From: Balanoglossus misakiensis
Lineage: Eukaryota > Hemichordata
DNA: 64,000 nt
Reading direction: 5' to 3'
Assembly: GCA_040954595.2 (NCBI GenBank)
Contig: CM082577.2
Coordinates: 11,842,001-11,906,000 of the forward strand
Made by a program: the position numbers and the translations under genes. This document shows positions 63,368 to 64,000 of the stretch, piece by piece (within the stretch, counting starts at the first letter, position 1; each line of letters opens with the position of its first letter). Below the pieces are notes generated by a model, which worked only from the letters and a program-made list of their open reading frames with translations, searched no databases and was not told the origin of the DNA.

Positions 63368-63547
63368 CCGATTTTCAAACAATAAACTACACGAACATGT
63401 ACATAATGTTGTCAGAAATAAAGATCGAACGAAAATTTCACAAATGGGAACCTACTTGACGTGTTTGTCGCCGAATCGTAAACGCCGTTAACGCAGCGCC
63501 GTAAAACTGATGACTCTCCGCTACAAACTGACCTTGCGCATGCGCAC
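63368..63547 (-). repeat. Inverted arm, right
   Basis: Reverse complement of 60322-60502. It directly abuts the BEL integrase and leads into the 5' region of the RecQ-like exon at 63628. Confidence 0.8.
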
Positions 63548-63627
63548 ATATAAAAAAAAACGCGAGTAAAACACGTGTCACGTGCTCTATACATCGCATT
63601 GGCCAAAAGTTTTGTAGCGTGGCAGAC

Positions 63628-63821
63628 ATGGATGTTACTGATGTAAAGGATGTTTTCGACGCCATTAAATCTCGTTTCGCATTTAATTTTACGTTAAAAA
63701 TGAGCAAGCGAGCACTATAAGCTCAGTAATCAACGGAAGAAATACATGTACGGGTACTATCCTTCCGACAGGATTTGGAAAGAGTATGTGTTTTGTTTTA
63801 CCGCCGCTAATTCTAGATGAA
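63628..63821 (+). pseudogene. RecQ-like helicase first exon with P-loop
   Basis: ATG at 63628 (MDVTDVKDVFDAIKSRFAFN). After one missing A in the A-run near 63700 the frame reads NEQASTISSVINGRNT, then ILPTGFGKSMCFVLPPLILD and donor GTAAGT at 63822. LPTGFGKS is Walker A of RecQ-type helicases, and Q-x-x-A/S-x-x-x-x-x-x-G-R-x fits motif 0. The gene would continue beyond 63821 and out of the window. With 40955 and 32930 it makes three separate P-loop loci. Confidence 0.65.
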
Positions 63822-63824
63822 GTA

Positions 63825-64000
63825 AGTTGTTCTCTTCCAATATTTCGTCTCTTTAGATGTGGGTTAAGGTTTTAAATGTTTATTACATTTTCCATGTTTT
63901 GTGGATATGTCTGTTTTGTTTTTATTTATGTTTTGATTGATGGTTTTTTCCATGTGTCACAGTATGTATGTATTTGTTCACATGCAATGCTATACTTCAT
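63825..64000. other. AT-rich intron-like sequence
   Basis: Follows the donor at 63822. No conserved frame. Confidence 0.4.

Noticed and set aside
1-64000. tRNA or rRNA genes
   Set aside because: No cloverleaf with a T-arm consensus or rRNA-like stretch was noticed by reading. A covariance-model scan would be decisive.

Overview
This is a eukaryotic, animal-type window of about 40% GC with no bacterial gene organisation. Genes are broken into GT-AG exons, and repeats fill most of the sequence. The mix of mobile-element families (Merlin, piggyBac, pogo/Tigger, P-element-like, tnp2-like, MULE/SWIM, hAT-like, BEL/Pao, CR1/Jockey-type LINEs, RecQ-like helicase repeats, amplified TatD-like and NRF1-like genes) suggests a marine invertebrate such as a lancelet, hemichordate, echinoderm, mollusc or cnidarian. 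The species cannot be fixed from the sequence. No complete, clearly host, multi-exon gene is certain. Nearly every coding segment is a decayed or nested mobile-element gene, mostly on the minus strand.

Layout. 0-9 kb: LINE reverse-transcriptase pieces, a recurring small exon, two direct copies of a Merlin + Myb/SANT-like + Tigger segment, and a 257-bp tandem triplication. 6.9-15 kb: a piggyBac piece, exons of a RecQ-like helicase, and exons of a transposase-like family. 15-26 kb: five copies of a TatD-like gene in alternating head-to-head and tail-to-tail order, with a partner minus-strand ORF (gene H). One block, about 18.0-21.8 kb, is repeated at 23.1-26.1 kb. 17.6, 26.7-28.0 and 29.3-30.5 kb: three NRF1-like genes. 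32-35 kb: RecQ-like and piggyBac pieces, then SH3 and XPG-type exons. 35.8-40 kb: P-element-like, tnp2-like and Tigger pieces, the last inserted in a second XPG exon. 40.9-45.4 kb: a RecQ-like N-terminus and a large unclassified gene split by a CR1-like LINE. 45.6-48.5 kb: tnp2-like, coiled-coil and integrase pieces. 48.6-51.8 kb: a duplicated segment, a C2H2 zinc-finger gene, a B-family polymerase/exonuclease-like ORF and a PIP-box ORF. 52-53.6 kb: a sixth TatD-like copy. 53.9-57.3 kb: a four-exon zinc-finger paralogue whose first intron was invaded by a LINE and a GGGCCC-ended repeat. 58-60 kb: a MULE/SWIM transposase followed by YqaJ and PHD domains. 60.3-63.5 kb: 180-bp inverted arms around a second copy of the duplicated segment and a BEL/Pao integrase. 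63.6 kb: the first exon of a plus-strand RecQ-like helicase.

The strongest candidate for something undescribed is the TatD-like family. All six copies keep the fold-defining sequence blocks, but the metal ligands expected of TatD nucleases are replaced wherever the corresponding motif survives, and one copy is a full open frame. It looks like an amplified, catalytically altered nuclease-derived protein.
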